A stretch of 32,806 nt of DNA, taken from positions 1 to 32,806 of the forward strand of contig CAYZPW010000034.1 in NCBI GenBank assembly GCA_964480475.1, in the 5' to 3' direction. The notes beneath the pieces are model-generated. The model saw only the letters and a list, made by a program, of their open reading frames with translations. It ran no database searches and was not told the DNA's origin. Made by a program: the position numbers and the translations under genes. The stretch comes from CAYZPW01 sp964480475 (GTDB lineage: Bacteria; B130-G9). Below are positions 16,823 to 24,626 of the stretch, piece after piece (position 1 is the stretch's first letter; each line of letters begins with the position of its first letter).

Positions 16823-17581
16823 ATGAAGCTGCGTGTTTTAGGCTGCTATGGTGGCGTTACACAGGACCACAGAGTAACTAGCTTTCTGATCAACGATCAC
16901 GTCCTGCTCGACGCAGGCTCCGTGCCGGCATCGCTTCCGCTTGAGCAGCAGCGGCTAATAGACGCTGCGATCATCAGCCATTCACATCTCGATCACTGCG
17001 CCGGCCTTGTTTTTTTGACTGATAACATCTTCGCAGATGCGAAGGCGCCGCTTCGCATAATTGCCACGCAAAAGACCGCGCAAGCCATCCAACGTCATCT
17101 GCTGAACGGCACGATGTGGCCCGACTTCACCACTATCAGAAGCAATAGTAGCTCGGTCGTAACCCTTGAGATGCTCAAGCCGGGCAAGCCAAAGAAGGTG
17201 GACGAACTCGAAGTTCTGCCCTTCCGCGTGGAGCACACGGTCGAGACCGTCGGCTTCGTCGTCTCCGACGGCAAAGTCGCGATGCTCTATTCAGCTGATA
17301 CGTGCGATCTTAGGCCCGTCATCCGACAGGCAGAGAAGACCGATAAGTTGAAGCTCGCAATCCTGGAAGCATCGTTCCCGAACTGTCTGCGGGACCTGGC
17401 GCGTAGGACAGGGCATCTAGTCCCGGAGCAGCTTGTGCCGCTTGTGGCCTTACTCGGCGAACGTGTCCCAATCCGGTTGTTCCACATGAAGCCCCGCTAC
17501 GTTGAACAGATAGCAAGCGACGCCGCGTCGCTGGGTGGGAACGTAGCGCTTCTGAGGCAGGGCGAGGTAATTGAGTTCTGA
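16823..17581 (+). CDS. Metallo-beta-lactamase-fold hydrolase, class II cyclic-nucleotide phosphodiesterase-like
   Basis: A 252-residue protein with the binuclear-metal motif HSHLDH (H53, H55, D57, H58), further ligand candidates H138 (FRVEH), D159 (YSADT) and H221 (FHMKPRY). The segment RHLLNGTMWPDF (91-102) and SHLDHCAGLVFLTDN resemble class II 3',5'-cyclic-nucleotide phosphodiesterases (PF02112), rather than RNase Z or beta-lactamases. Predicted role: hydrolysis of cAMP or cGMP, or another phosphodiester, in the cytoplasm. No cyclase gene is in view. TGGGGAAG at 16808-16815 supports the ATG start. The 221 bases before it contain no gene. The next gene, accD, begins 59 bases downstream in the same direction, so the two may be cotranscribed. 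Confidence 0.85.
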   Translation: MKLRVLGCYGGVTQDHRVTSFLINDHVLLDAGSVPASLPLEQQRLIDAAIISHSHLDHCAGLVFLTDNIFADAKAPLRIIATQKTAQAIQRHLLNGTMWPDFTTIRSNSSSVVTLEMLKPGKPKKVDELEVLPFRVEHTVETVGFVVSDGKVAMLYSADTCDLRPVIRQAEKTDKLKLAILEASFPNCLRDLARRTGHLVPEQLVPLVALLGERVPIRLFHMKPRYVEQIASDAASLGGNVALLRQGEVIEF

Positions 17582-17640
17582 CGGCAGAGCGTCTAGCGCG
17601 GGACACAAGAACGTTAGCAGAATGAAGATGTTCGCAGATC

Positions 17641-18567
17641 ATGTGGTTTAAGAAGAAGAGGGGGATACAGAGGCCTGCCGGGGGCACGAGAATCGAGATG
17701 CCCGACGGGATGTGGCTCAAGTGTCCCGGGTGCAATGAGATCGTTTATAGGCGAGAGGTTCAGGACAATCTGAAGGTATGCCCCAAGTGCGGCTTCCACT
17801 TCAAACTCACCGCCGTGGAGCGTTGCGAGCTCATGTTCGACAACGGCGAATATACGCAACTGGATACGGAGCTATACCCGAGCGACCCCCTGAAATTCGT
17901 CGATACCAAGAAATACAGGGATAGGATCAAGGAGCATCAGGCGAGGACGAACATGGCCGACGCTGTAATGAACACCGAGGGCAAGATCGCCGGATGCCCG
18001 GCTGCCGTGTCCGTGATGGACTTCAAGTTCATGGGCGGCAGTATGGGCTCGGTCGTGGGCGAAAAGGTTACGCGCGGCTTCGAGCGAGCAGCTCGTAAGA
18101 ACATACCCATGATCACCATCGCAAGCACTGGCGGCGCACGGATGCAGGAGGGCATGCTTTCGCTGATGCAGATGGCGAAGACCTCCCAGGCCGCGGCGAG
18201 ATTCGGGCAGACGGGCAACCTCTTCATTTCTGTGCTCACGGACCCATCGACCGCGGGGGTGATGGCCTCGTTCGCGATGCTCGGTGACATCATCGTCGCA
18301 GAGCCAAAGGCCCTGGTTGGCTTCGCCGGGCCGCGCGTCATTAGGGAGACCATCGGCGAAGAGCTCCCCGAGGGCTTCCAGAGCGCCGAGTTCGTGCAGG
18401 AGCATGGCTTCATAGATATCGTCGTAGAACGCAAGCGACTCAAAAGGGTCCTTGGCGATCTGCTCACCTTCTTTTCCCCGGACCAGGCACAGCGCCCGGA
18501 CAGGACAACGTCAGACAAGACAGGGCCCGCCGACGAGAAGGCCGTAACCGAAAAAGCAGAAGATTGA
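17641..18567 (+). CDS. accD: Acetyl-CoA carboxylase carboxyltransferase subunit beta
   Basis: A 308-residue AccD. The N-terminal C4 zinc ribbon is C28-x2-C31 and C47-x2-C50 (CPGC ... CPKC), then DTELYPSDPLKFVDTKKY and the carboxyltransferase core with MDFKFMGGSMGSVVGEK, IASTGGARMQEGMLSLMQM and GFAGPRVIRETIGEELPEGFQ, all typical. With AccA it transfers carboxyl from carboxybiotin to acetyl-CoA, giving malonyl-CoA for fatty acid synthesis in the cytoplasm. Length is normal, with a short charged tail. No accA, folC or truA neighbour is seen, unlike many genomes. ATG 17641 has only a weak upstream ribosome binding site, but the WFKKKRG start is typical for the family. Confidence 0.97.
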   Translation: MWFKKKRGIQRPAGGTRIEMPDGMWLKCPGCNEIVYRREVQDNLKVCPKCGFHFKLTAVERCELMFDNGEYTQLDTELYPSDPLKFVDTKKYRDRIKEHQARTNMADAVMNTEGKIAGCPAAVSVMDFKFMGGSMGSVVGEKVTRGFERAARKNIPMITIASTGGARMQEGMLSLMQMAKTSQAAARFGQTGNLFISVLTDPSTAGVMASFAMLGDIIVAEPKALVGFAGPRVIRETIGEELPEGFQSAEFVQEHGFIDIVVERKRLKRVLGDLLTFFSPDQAQRPDRTTSDKTGPADEKAVTEKAED

Positions 18568-18678
18568 ATTGCCGGCCTAGGACCTCCAACGGATTCAATC
18601 GCAAGTTGCTCTGGGAGCGTCCCTGGATTGTAGGTAACTTGGCCGCATCATTGCCTAGCCGGCCGAGGTGCGTTCAGG

Positions 18679-18892
18679 TCGCCCGGCTTCAGCCGAGGCG
18701 ACAGATTGGCTATCATTGTGTTAACTCCCGATTTCAATCGGGAGACCCCAGAACTCGACACCCTTCTCTCCATCCTCCTCAGATCAAGATCTCGGGGAGG
18801 AGTAGGGCTGCGACTCGGCTTCCAGACCACCCGACTCGAAGTCGGGTGTTAGGACAATGAGAGCCTTCTATATGACCGCGTTGAAACGCGGT
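18679..18892 (+). repeat. Composite five-hairpin element, copy 2 (runs into lptD)
   Basis: Hairpin A 18679-18701 (TCGCC/GGCGA around CGGC-TTCA-GCCG); GGCTATC 18708-18714; ATTGTGTTAAC 18715-18725; hairpin B 18725-18744 (CTCCCGAT-TTCA-ATCGGGAG, perfect); hairpin C 18774-18800 (CCTCC..AGATC / GATCT..GGAGG); hairpin D 18829-18847 (ACCCGACTCGAAGTCGGGT); GTTAGGACAAT 18848-18858; hairpin E 18875-18892 (ACCGCGT-TGAA-ACGCGGT, perfect). Element order and distances match copy 1 (B-C-D core 144 versus 147 bases between the inverted 11-mers). It fills most of the accD-lptD gap and includes the first codons of the annotated lptD frame. Confidence 0.8.
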
Positions 18893-21427
18893 CGTGATGG
18901 CCAGAGCTCTACCCACTATCAAAGGTCGCACCCGCAGCTCCCCCGCCCCGCGCGGCGCATCCTGCTTGTGTGTCTGACCTTCCTCTCATTCGTTCTCATC
19001 ATTCACCCGGCGAGCGCGCAGCAAAAGCTGTTCACAAGGGCTGAGAAGATGCAGGACGAGTTCCTGAAGATGGCCGAGAAAGAAGACACGGTCGAGGTGT
19101 ATGCAATCAGGCAGCATTACGACGCCAAGACCGGGATAGCGACGCTGGAGGGCGCCGTCGATATACGGTTTGGCGAGATCAGGCTACGCGCCGATAAGAT
19201 AACGTTCAACAGGCGGACCATGGAGACGGTCGCTGAGGGCAACATCATCCTCGAATACCTCGAGAATAGGATCGTCGGCGATAGGCTAGAGATGAACCTC
19301 AAGACGCGCCTGGCCAAGGTCTATTCGGCGCAGGCTTTCCTGGCGCCGTCGTTTTTTCTGACGGCCGAGAAACTGGAGCGCTTCAAGCTGGACAAATACC
19401 GAGTTCACCGGGGGACGTTCACGTCGTGCTCACAGGAGGTGCCCGACTGGTCCTTCAAAATGAGAACGGCAACGATACACGTCGATAACTACATTTACTT
19501 GTCTCATGGTTCAATGTGGGTCAAGAAAATGCCCGTCATCTATCTGCCCTACTGGATATACCCCATCAAGCCTGACAGGACGACGGGCTTTCTGATGCCG
19601 GAGTTCGGCAGCAGCTCCCGGCTCGGCAGCTACGTCAGGGGCTCCTTCTTCTGGGCGATAACGGATAACACGGATGCGACGTTTTCATTAGAGGGTTACG
19701 ACGAGGGGACGTCTGCGCAAGCGCTGGAGTTCAGGTATGTCCTATCGCCGACCTCTGGCGGCAGGTTCTATGCCTTTCACGTGTCCGAGAAGCTCGCCAA
19801 GCAAGCCTACGACACGACATCTGTTGTCAACAACCCCTCCGAGCGCTGGCAGGTCAGCCTCCAGCACGCACAGGACCTCGGCAAGGGCTTCAGGGGAACC
19901 GCCAACATCAACTACGTCAGCGACAAGCGGTTCGGCGAGGACTATATCTGGGGCCTGTCGGACCGACTCCAGGATATTGTCTCGGAGGTCTCCGTAACCA
20001 AGAGCTGGTCCCAGTATTACTTCTCAGCGAATGTCCTGCACATCGAAGGCCTGGAGAAGGATGACCCGACCGACACGATTTTGCAGAAACTTCCGGAGAT
20101 CAACCTCGTCAGCATGAGGCAGCCGATATGGGGCACGCCCGTGTTCTTCCAGTTCTCGGCACAGGCCGCCAGCCTCGCCCAGACCTCCAGTTTCTTAATT
20201 GGTCAGGTGCCAATAGAGAGGAAAACCAACAGATTCGATCTCTATCCGCAGCTGACCTACCCGCTAAACATCGGCCAGTGGCTCTCGATAACCGGCCGTG
20301 TGGGTTTCAGGACGACGTGGTATCTCGCCTCATCGTTGAACCTGTCGGAGTTCGAGGGGTACGGCAAGGAGAAGACTTACTCATTCATCGCCGACAACTC
20401 AGAACTGATAACCGGCCGGAAGGACGGGAAGATATTCGACAAGGAGCGCCCGTTCGAGAGAGTGGTCCGTCACGGCAACGACGTGCGAAGGGAGATATAC
20501 GACTGTAGTCTCAGCTGCTCTGGCCCGTCGGTCCACCGGATATTCTCATTCTCGGGATGGGGCAACATCGACAAGGTGGAGCACCTGATCACCCCCTCCG
20601 TCAGGTTCGACTACATCCCCGCCGTCAACCAGTCTCTGCTCTATCAGGTCGATCTGTCTGGCAATCAATCCGGATACTGGTATCCGCTTAACTACGACAG
20701 CACAGACTACATCGGTCTGATATACGGGGACCTCTGGGGCAGGGGCGCCACGACGTACTCCCTCACTAATCGCCTCCGAGCCAAGATCATCAAGCCGACC
20801 GACGACGGCGAGCCCAAAAGCGACTATCGAGACCTTCTTACGTTCACGCTTAGCCAGACCTATGACTTCAAGAGAGCGAGCTATCTCAAGAGAGATGTTC
20901 TCACTCCATACAGGGCGGATTACAGCCCGTTTTCTGACGTCTACGCGTCGATGACCGCGCGCCCTACCGAGACGTTCTATGCTGACGCGCAGCTCAGCTA
21001 CAACCCGCATAAGAACCGCATCTCCGACTACGCAATCGCCGCCAAGTACAAAAGAGGCAGTTGGCGAACGGAGCTCCGCTTCAGCTCCACCGACCGCTTC
21101 CGCCCACAAACTGACACCACCAGCGACGATACCGCCTACGCCGACATTCGCTACCTGACTGCCGAGCTGGGCTGTGCGCCTCATCCGAAATGGGAGTTCT
21201 ACACGACCGTCAAATACAACATCGCCGAAGGCATGTTCAACCAGAACAACTACACGGTGGTCTATCACTCGCAGTGCTGGTCCCTCACGTTCTTCGCTGG
21301 CCACGAGTCCAGGATAGCTTGGGAATACGACGACGGCAAATGGCAAGAAGAAAAACGCGACGATACCCAATTCTCGCTCTCAATAACGCTCAAGAACGTC
21401 GGCAGCAGCAAGGTCCCGTTCCTGTAA
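18857..21427 (+). CDS. lptD: LPS-assembly protein LptD (OstA)
   Basis: An 856-residue LptD homologue. A hydrophobic export signal spans about 35-54, ending HPASA before QQKL. An OstA/LptA-like domain follows (YDAKTGIATLEGAVDI, RADKITFNRRTMETVAEG), then the family signature around TSCSQEVPDWSF (C191) and VIYLPYWIYPIKPDRTTGFLMP, then a long beta-barrel rich in aromatic strands, ending SKVPFL. It inserts lipopolysaccharide into the outer leaflet, so the organism is a diderm. The nominal ATG (18857) lies in the inverted motif of the composite repeat, and the first 12 codons are repeat sequence including hairpin E. This leaves a 34-residue basic leader before the hydrophobic segment, so the true start may be later (perhaps a non-ATG codon). 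Confidence 0.92.
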   Translation: MRAFYMTALKRGRDGQSSTHYQRSHPQLPRPARRILLVCLTFLSFVLIIHPASAQQKLFTRAEKMQDEFLKMAEKEDTVEVYAIRQHYDAKTGIATLEGAVDIRFGEIRLRADKITFNRRTMETVAEGNIILEYLENRIVGDRLEMNLKTRLAKVYSAQAFLAPSFFLTAEKLERFKLDKYRVHRGTFTSCSQEVPDWSFKMRTATIHVDNYIYLSHGSMWVKKMPVIYLPYWIYPIKPDRTTGFLMPEFGSSSRLGSYVRGSFFWAITDNTDATFSLEGYDEGTSAQALEFRYVLSPTSGGRFYAFHVSEKLAKQAYDTTSVVNNPSERWQVSLQHAQDLGKGFRGTANINYVSDKRFGEDYIWGLSDRLQDIVSEVSVTKSWSQYYFSANVLHIEGLEKDDPTDTILQKLPEINLVSMRQPIWGTPVFFQFSAQAASLAQTSSFLIGQVPIERKTNRFDLYPQLTYPLNIGQWLSITGRVGFRTTWYLASSLNLSEFEGYGKEKTYSFIADNSELITGRKDGKIFDKERPFERVVRHGNDVRREIYDCSLSCSGPSVHRIFSFSGWGNIDKVEHLITPSVRFDYIPAVNQSLLYQVDLSGNQSGYWYPLNYDSTDYIGLIYGDLWGRGATTYSLTNRLRAKIIKPTDDGEPKSDYRDLLTFTLSQTYDFKRASYLKRDVLTPYRADYSPFSDVYASMTARPTETFYADAQLSYNPHKNRISDYAIAAKYKRGSWRTELRFSSTDRFRPQTDTTSDDTAYADIRYLTAELGCAPHPKWEFYTTVKYNIAEGMFNQNNYTVVYHSQCWSLTFFAGHESRIAWEYDDGKWQEEKRDDTQFSLSITLKNVGSSKVPFL

Positions 21428-21444
21428 CAGAGAAAGAAGGGGGC

Positions 21445-21468
21445 AACCACGAATGAACACCAATGAAC
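21445..21468 (+). repeat. CACGAATGAACACCAATGAAC repeat flanking the gap, left copy
   Basis: A 24-base sequence here is identical to 21569-21592 on the other side of the run of Ns. Each copy is itself two imperfect CACNAATGAA units. It begins 18 bases after the lptD stop. Confidence 0.85.
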
Positions 21469-21568
21469 NNNNNNNNNNNNNNNNNNNNNNNNNNNNNNNN
21501 NNNNNNNNNNNNNNNNNNNNNNNNNNNNNNNNNNNNNNNNNNNNNNNNNNNNNNNNNNNNNNNNNNNN
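21469..21568. other. Assembly gap of exactly 100 N
   Basis: One hundred undetermined bases, a conventional placeholder for a scaffold join of unknown length. The identical 24-base flanks suggest that the two contigs overlap in this repeat, or that a longer tandem array was collapsed. Any protein reading across it is meaningless. Confidence 0.95.
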
Positions 21569-21690
21569 AACCACGAATGAACACCAATGAACACGAATGA
21601 GGCTGATGTGTAGGGGCAGGTCTCCGTGCCTGCCCAATGCCTTTCTCATTCGTGGCCATTCGTGTTTATTCGTGGCTAATCTCCTTGTAT
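21569..21690. repeat. CACGAATG inverted array with internal hairpin
   Basis: Forward CACGAATG/CACCAATG units occupy 21569-21600. The inverted form (CATTCGTGG, CATTCGTG, TATTCGTGG) occupies about 21648-21676, so the two arms could pair across roughly 50 bases. Between them lies GGGCAGG-TCTCCGTG-CCTGCCC (21614-21635), related to the hairpins at 1-59. No gene is present from 21428 to 21817. Confidence 0.7.
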
Positions 21691-21817
21691 TCGCGGCGAA
21701 CTTATGGGATGTCAATGCTTGTGTGGCTTTCTATAACCGAATATCTTAGGATAATCGTCACGGTAACAAGGCGGCGGAATTGGCGTAAACCGACAGCAAT
21801 TAGGAAAGACAGAGCAG

Positions 21818-22882
21818 ATGAAGGGCCTGATACTCAGCGGCGGGAAAGGAACCAGGCTTCGGCCGATAACATACACCAACGCCAAGCAGCTGATCCCCGT
21901 TGCCAACAAGCCGATCCTGTTCTACGGGATCGAGGCGATCGTTGCGGCGGGAATAACCGACATCGGGATAATCGTTGGCGAGACGAAGAGCGAGATTGTG
22001 GCGGCCTGTGGGGACGGCTCGCGGTTTGGTGCTAACTTCACGTTCATCGACCAGCCGGACCCTCTTGGGCTTGCGCACGCAGTCCTGACCGCCGAGGCGT
22101 TCCTGGGCGACGACAGGTTCATCATGTATCTCGGCGACAACCTCATCGTCGAGGGCGTCGCCCGCTTCGTGGAGGAATTCGAGAAGAACGCGCCGAACGC
22201 GCAGATTCTGCTCGAGCACGTCAAGAACCCGTCGCATTTCGGCGTAGCAGAGCTCGAGGACGGCCGTGTAGTCAGGCTCGTGGAGAAGCCCAAAGAACCA
22301 ATGAGCGATCTTGCGCTCGTTGGCGTCTATCTTTTCGACAACAACATCTTCGAGGCGGCCAGGAGCATCAAGCCGTCGTTCCGCAACGAGCTAGAGATAA
22401 CCGACGCGATTCAATACCTCATAGACAAGGGCTACACCGTCAATCCCCACACGATAACCGGCTGGTGGAAGGATACCGGCAATGTAGAGGACCTGCTCGA
22501 GGCGAACAGGCTTGTTCTGGACTCATTCACGCCCAGGTCGGACGGCTTGGTCGATTCGGGGTCCGAGATCGTAGGCAAGGTCGTGCTTGAGCAGGGCTGC
22601 GAGATTCGAAACAGCGTGGTCAGGGGTCCGGCGATCATAGGCAAGAACACCAAGATCATCGATTCTTACGTTGGCTCATTTACGTCGATCAATCATGATA
22701 CGGAGATAATCGGGTCGGAGATCGAGCACAGCGTAATCCTTGCAAACTGCCGGCTTCAGAACATCGGCTTCAGGATCGAGGACAGCCTCATCGGACGCAA
22801 CGTGCTGATCGGCAAGAGCGACGCAAAGCCCAAGGCGCTGCGCTTTGTGCTGGGCGATAACAGCGAAGTGGGGCTTATTTGA
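21818..22882 (+). CDS. Glucose-1-phosphate thymidylyltransferase, long form (RmlA/StrD type)
   Basis: A 354-residue nucleotidyltransferase. It opens with MKGLILSGGKGTRLRP (signature GGxGTRLRP), then TNAKQLIPVANKPILFYG, DQPDPLGLAHAV, YLGDNLI (metal-binding Asp) and GWWKDTGNVEDLLEANRL. After about residue 245 comes a left-handed beta-helix of hexapeptide-like repeats (VGKVVLEQGCEIRNSVVRGPAIIGKN), which marks the ~355-residue StrD-like branch rather than the ~290-residue RmlA. Predicted reaction: glucose-1-phosphate plus dTTP gives dTDP-glucose, feeding deoxysugar or rhamnose synthesis for surface glycans; no rmlBCD genes are in view. AGGAAAG lies about 10 bases before the ATG. recA begins 16 bases after its stop, so the two are likely cotranscribed. 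Confidence 0.93.
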   Translation: MKGLILSGGKGTRLRPITYTNAKQLIPVANKPILFYGIEAIVAAGITDIGIIVGETKSEIVAACGDGSRFGANFTFIDQPDPLGLAHAVLTAEAFLGDDRFIMYLGDNLIVEGVARFVEEFEKNAPNAQILLEHVKNPSHFGVAELEDGRVVRLVEKPKEPMSDLALVGVYLFDNNIFEAARSIKPSFRNELEITDAIQYLIDKGYTVNPHTITGWWKDTGNVEDLLEANRLVLDSFTPRSDGLVDSGSEIVGKVVLEQGCEIRNSVVRGPAIIGKNTKIIDSYVGSFTSINHDTEIIGSEIEHSVILANCRLQNIGFRIEDSLIGRNVLIGKSDAKPKALRFVLGDNSEVGLI

Positions 22883-22898
22883 ATAGGAAGGGAATAGG

Positions 22899-23948
22899 AT
22901 GGCCACAAGAGACGTGAACAGAGAAGAGAGACTTAGGAGCGCGATAACACAAATAGAGAAATCCTACGGCAAAGGCTCGATCATACGCCTCGGCGACAAG
23001 GGAGCGCTCATGGACATTGAGGTGATTCCGACGGGGTCGCTGGCGCTCGACGTCGCGCTCGGCATCGGCGGCGTGCCTCGCGGGCGCGTCGTTGAGATAT
23101 ACGGCCCTGAGGCGTCCGGCAAGACGACGCTGGCGCTTTCGATCGTGGCCGAGGCGCAGAAGCGTGCTGGCATCGCCACGTTCGTGGATGTTGAGCACGC
23201 GCTCGACCCGATTTATGCCCAGGCGCTTGGGGTCGATATGGACTCGCTTTACGTGTCCCAGCCCGACACTGGCGAGCAGGCGCTCGAGATCGTCGATGCG
23301 CTCGTCCGCTCGACGGCCGTCGATCTGATTGTTATCGATTCGGTTGCGGCGCTCGTTCCCCGCGCCGAGATCGAGGGCGAGATGGGCGAGCCGCAGATGG
23401 GTCTTCAGGCGAGGCTGATGTCCCAGGCGCTTCGCAAGCTGACGGGGGCCATCAGCAAATCCAAGACGTGCGTGGTCTTCGTGAATCAAGTCAGGCACAA
23501 GATCGGCGTCATGTTCGGCAACCCCGAGACGACGAGCGGCGGCAATGCGCTCAAGTTCTACTCGTCGGTCAGGCTCGACATCAGAAGGATAGCGGCGCTC
23601 AAGGCCGGCGGCGGGGAAGTGGTCGGCAACAGGACCCGCGTCAAGGTAGTCAAGAACAAGCTCGCGCCGCCGTTTAAGCAGGTCGAGTTCGACATCATCT
23701 TCGGCCAGGGCATATCCCGCGAAGGGACGATCATCGACATGGGCCTTGACAGCGGCATCATCCAGAAAAGCGGCACGTGGTTCTCATACAACGACCAGCG
23801 CATCGGCCAGGGCCGTGAGAACACCCGCAAGTTCTTGAAGGAAAACCCCAGCGCCGCCCTCGAAATCGAGAACGCGCTCCGCAAAGAGCTGAATCTGCCG
23901 CAGATGTCGCCGCCGAAGGAGGCCGAGGCCACCAAGGCGCAGGAGTGA
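22899..23948 (+). CDS. recA: Recombinase RecA
   Basis: A 349-residue RecA of normal length. Walker A is GPEASGKTT (69-77, K75), Walker B is LIVIDSVAAL, and loop L2 contains NQVRHKIGVMFGNPETTSGGNALKFYSS. The ATP-dependent strand-exchange protein filaments on single-stranded DNA for recombination repair and stimulates LexA cleavage. AGGAAGGG sits just before the ATG. No LexA-type box is recognisable in the 16-base spacer, and no recX follows. It is preceded by an rmlA-like gene rather than the common cinA or pgsA, so its expression may follow that operon. The acidic C-terminal tail is short. All catalytic elements look intact. Confidence 0.98.
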   Translation: MATRDVNREERLRSAITQIEKSYGKGSIIRLGDKGALMDIEVIPTGSLALDVALGIGGVPRGRVVEIYGPEASGKTTLALSIVAEAQKRAGIATFVDVEHALDPIYAQALGVDMDSLYVSQPDTGEQALEIVDALVRSTAVDLIVIDSVAALVPRAEIEGEMGEPQMGLQARLMSQALRKLTGAISKSKTCVVFVNQVRHKIGVMFGNPETTSGGNALKFYSSVRLDIRRIAALKAGGGEVVGNRTRVKVVKNKLAPPFKQVEFDIIFGQGISREGTIIDMGLDSGIIQKSGTWFSYNDQRIGQGRENTRKFLKENPSAALEIENALRKELNLPQMSPPKEAEATKAQE

Positions 23949-24012
23949 GTCGAGGCATCTGCCCGCAGATTTTGGCAACGCTTGGAATCAATGACCGTCT
24001 CCGGAGCCTGAA

Positions 24013-24300
24013 ATGTTGAGGGATTACATCAAGGCGGCAATGGGGAAAGCCCATTACGAGATACTCTCCGACGATAGCACGTTGTTCGGAGAGGTCCCAG
24101 GCTTCAAAGGCGTCTGGGCCAACGCAAAGACGCTCGAGGCCTGCCGTGACGAGTTGGAAGAAGTTCTCGAGGAATGGATGCTCTTGCGCGTCTCAAAGAA
24201 CCTAGACTTACCTAAATCAATCGCTAACTGTGGGAAGGGATACGAGGGCTTCCTGAATTCTCCGTCCAGGATCACTGGTCGCAATTCGGCATTGAAATAG
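24013..24300 (+). CDS. HicB-like antitoxin-family protein, without visible HicA
   Basis: A 95-residue protein with the HicB N-terminal RNase-H-like fold signature: YEILSDDSTLFGEVPGFKGVWANAKTLEACRDELEEVLEEWMLLRVSKNL. HicB normally has a downstream or upstream HicA toxin of about 60-80 residues, an mRNA interferase. No HicA-like frame (GxH-type) appears within several hundred bases on either side, and the C-terminal DNA-binding helix of longer HicBs is absent. It is therefore an orphan HicB-like protein, a remnant of a toxin-antitoxin pair, or a standalone regulator. It lies 64 bases after recA in the same orientation. The ATG start has no strong ribosome binding site. Confidence 0.8.
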   Translation: MLRDYIKAAMGKAHYEILSDDSTLFGEVPGFKGVWANAKTLEACRDELEEVLEEWMLLRVSKNLDLPKSIANCGKGYEGFLNSPSRITGRNSALK

Positions 24301-24626
24301 CACCCTAGCTCCCCGATGAGTTGATCGTAGGCACGTTCCAGAACCGGATCTTACCAGGTCAGAAAGTGTACGGAGCCACTTCCCCCTTGCCTGTTGACCC
24401 GCTCGACCTATTGACTCTTGACCCTTTCTCCGTTTTCCCCCGTTTCCCCGACGGGGAAACTCCTCTGACGATTGCGTTGACAGCTAAGGTGGCGCCGCCT
24501 ATGATGTGTTCTCACCTATTTTGATCGGTTTTTTTCGATGCGGTGTTATCCAGCTGTATGTCACTTTTTGCGAGCCTTTGCTTGATATTGGGCTCTGAGA
24601 CTTGTCTTTTCGGAGGAGGAATCTAG
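24301..24626. other. Intergenic region with hairpin repeat and leader
   Basis: No gene is supported. The first half includes GTCAGAAAGTGTACGGAGCC-like sequence (24359-24378), a kind of motif I associate with mobile-element remnants, though this is only an impression. The perfect hairpin is at 24442-24460. The second half is T-rich (24521-24538) and ends with GGAGGAGG at 24612-24619, a strong ribosome binding site for the gene at 24627. Confidence 0.5.
24431..24465 (+). repeat. GTTTCCCC-GAC-GGGGAAAC hairpin repeat, copy 2
   Basis: Perfect 8-bp stem at 24442-24460 with loop GAC. The 35-base block is 31/35 identical to the reverse complement of 1826-1860. There is no U-tract, so a rho-independent terminator is unlikely; a dispersed repeat is favoured. 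Confidence 0.65.

Noticed and set aside
20546..21370. Minus-strand frame of 274 codons within lptD
   Set aside because: Antisense shadow of a well-supported LptD barrel; no start signals or motifs.
21265..21715. Minus-strand frames reading through the Ns
   Set aside because: They contain long runs of undetermined residues and repeat-derived sequence.
24442..24460. Rho-independent terminator
   Set aside because: The stem is perfect but no T-run follows directly, and an inverted relative exists elsewhere, so it is treated as a dispersed repeat.
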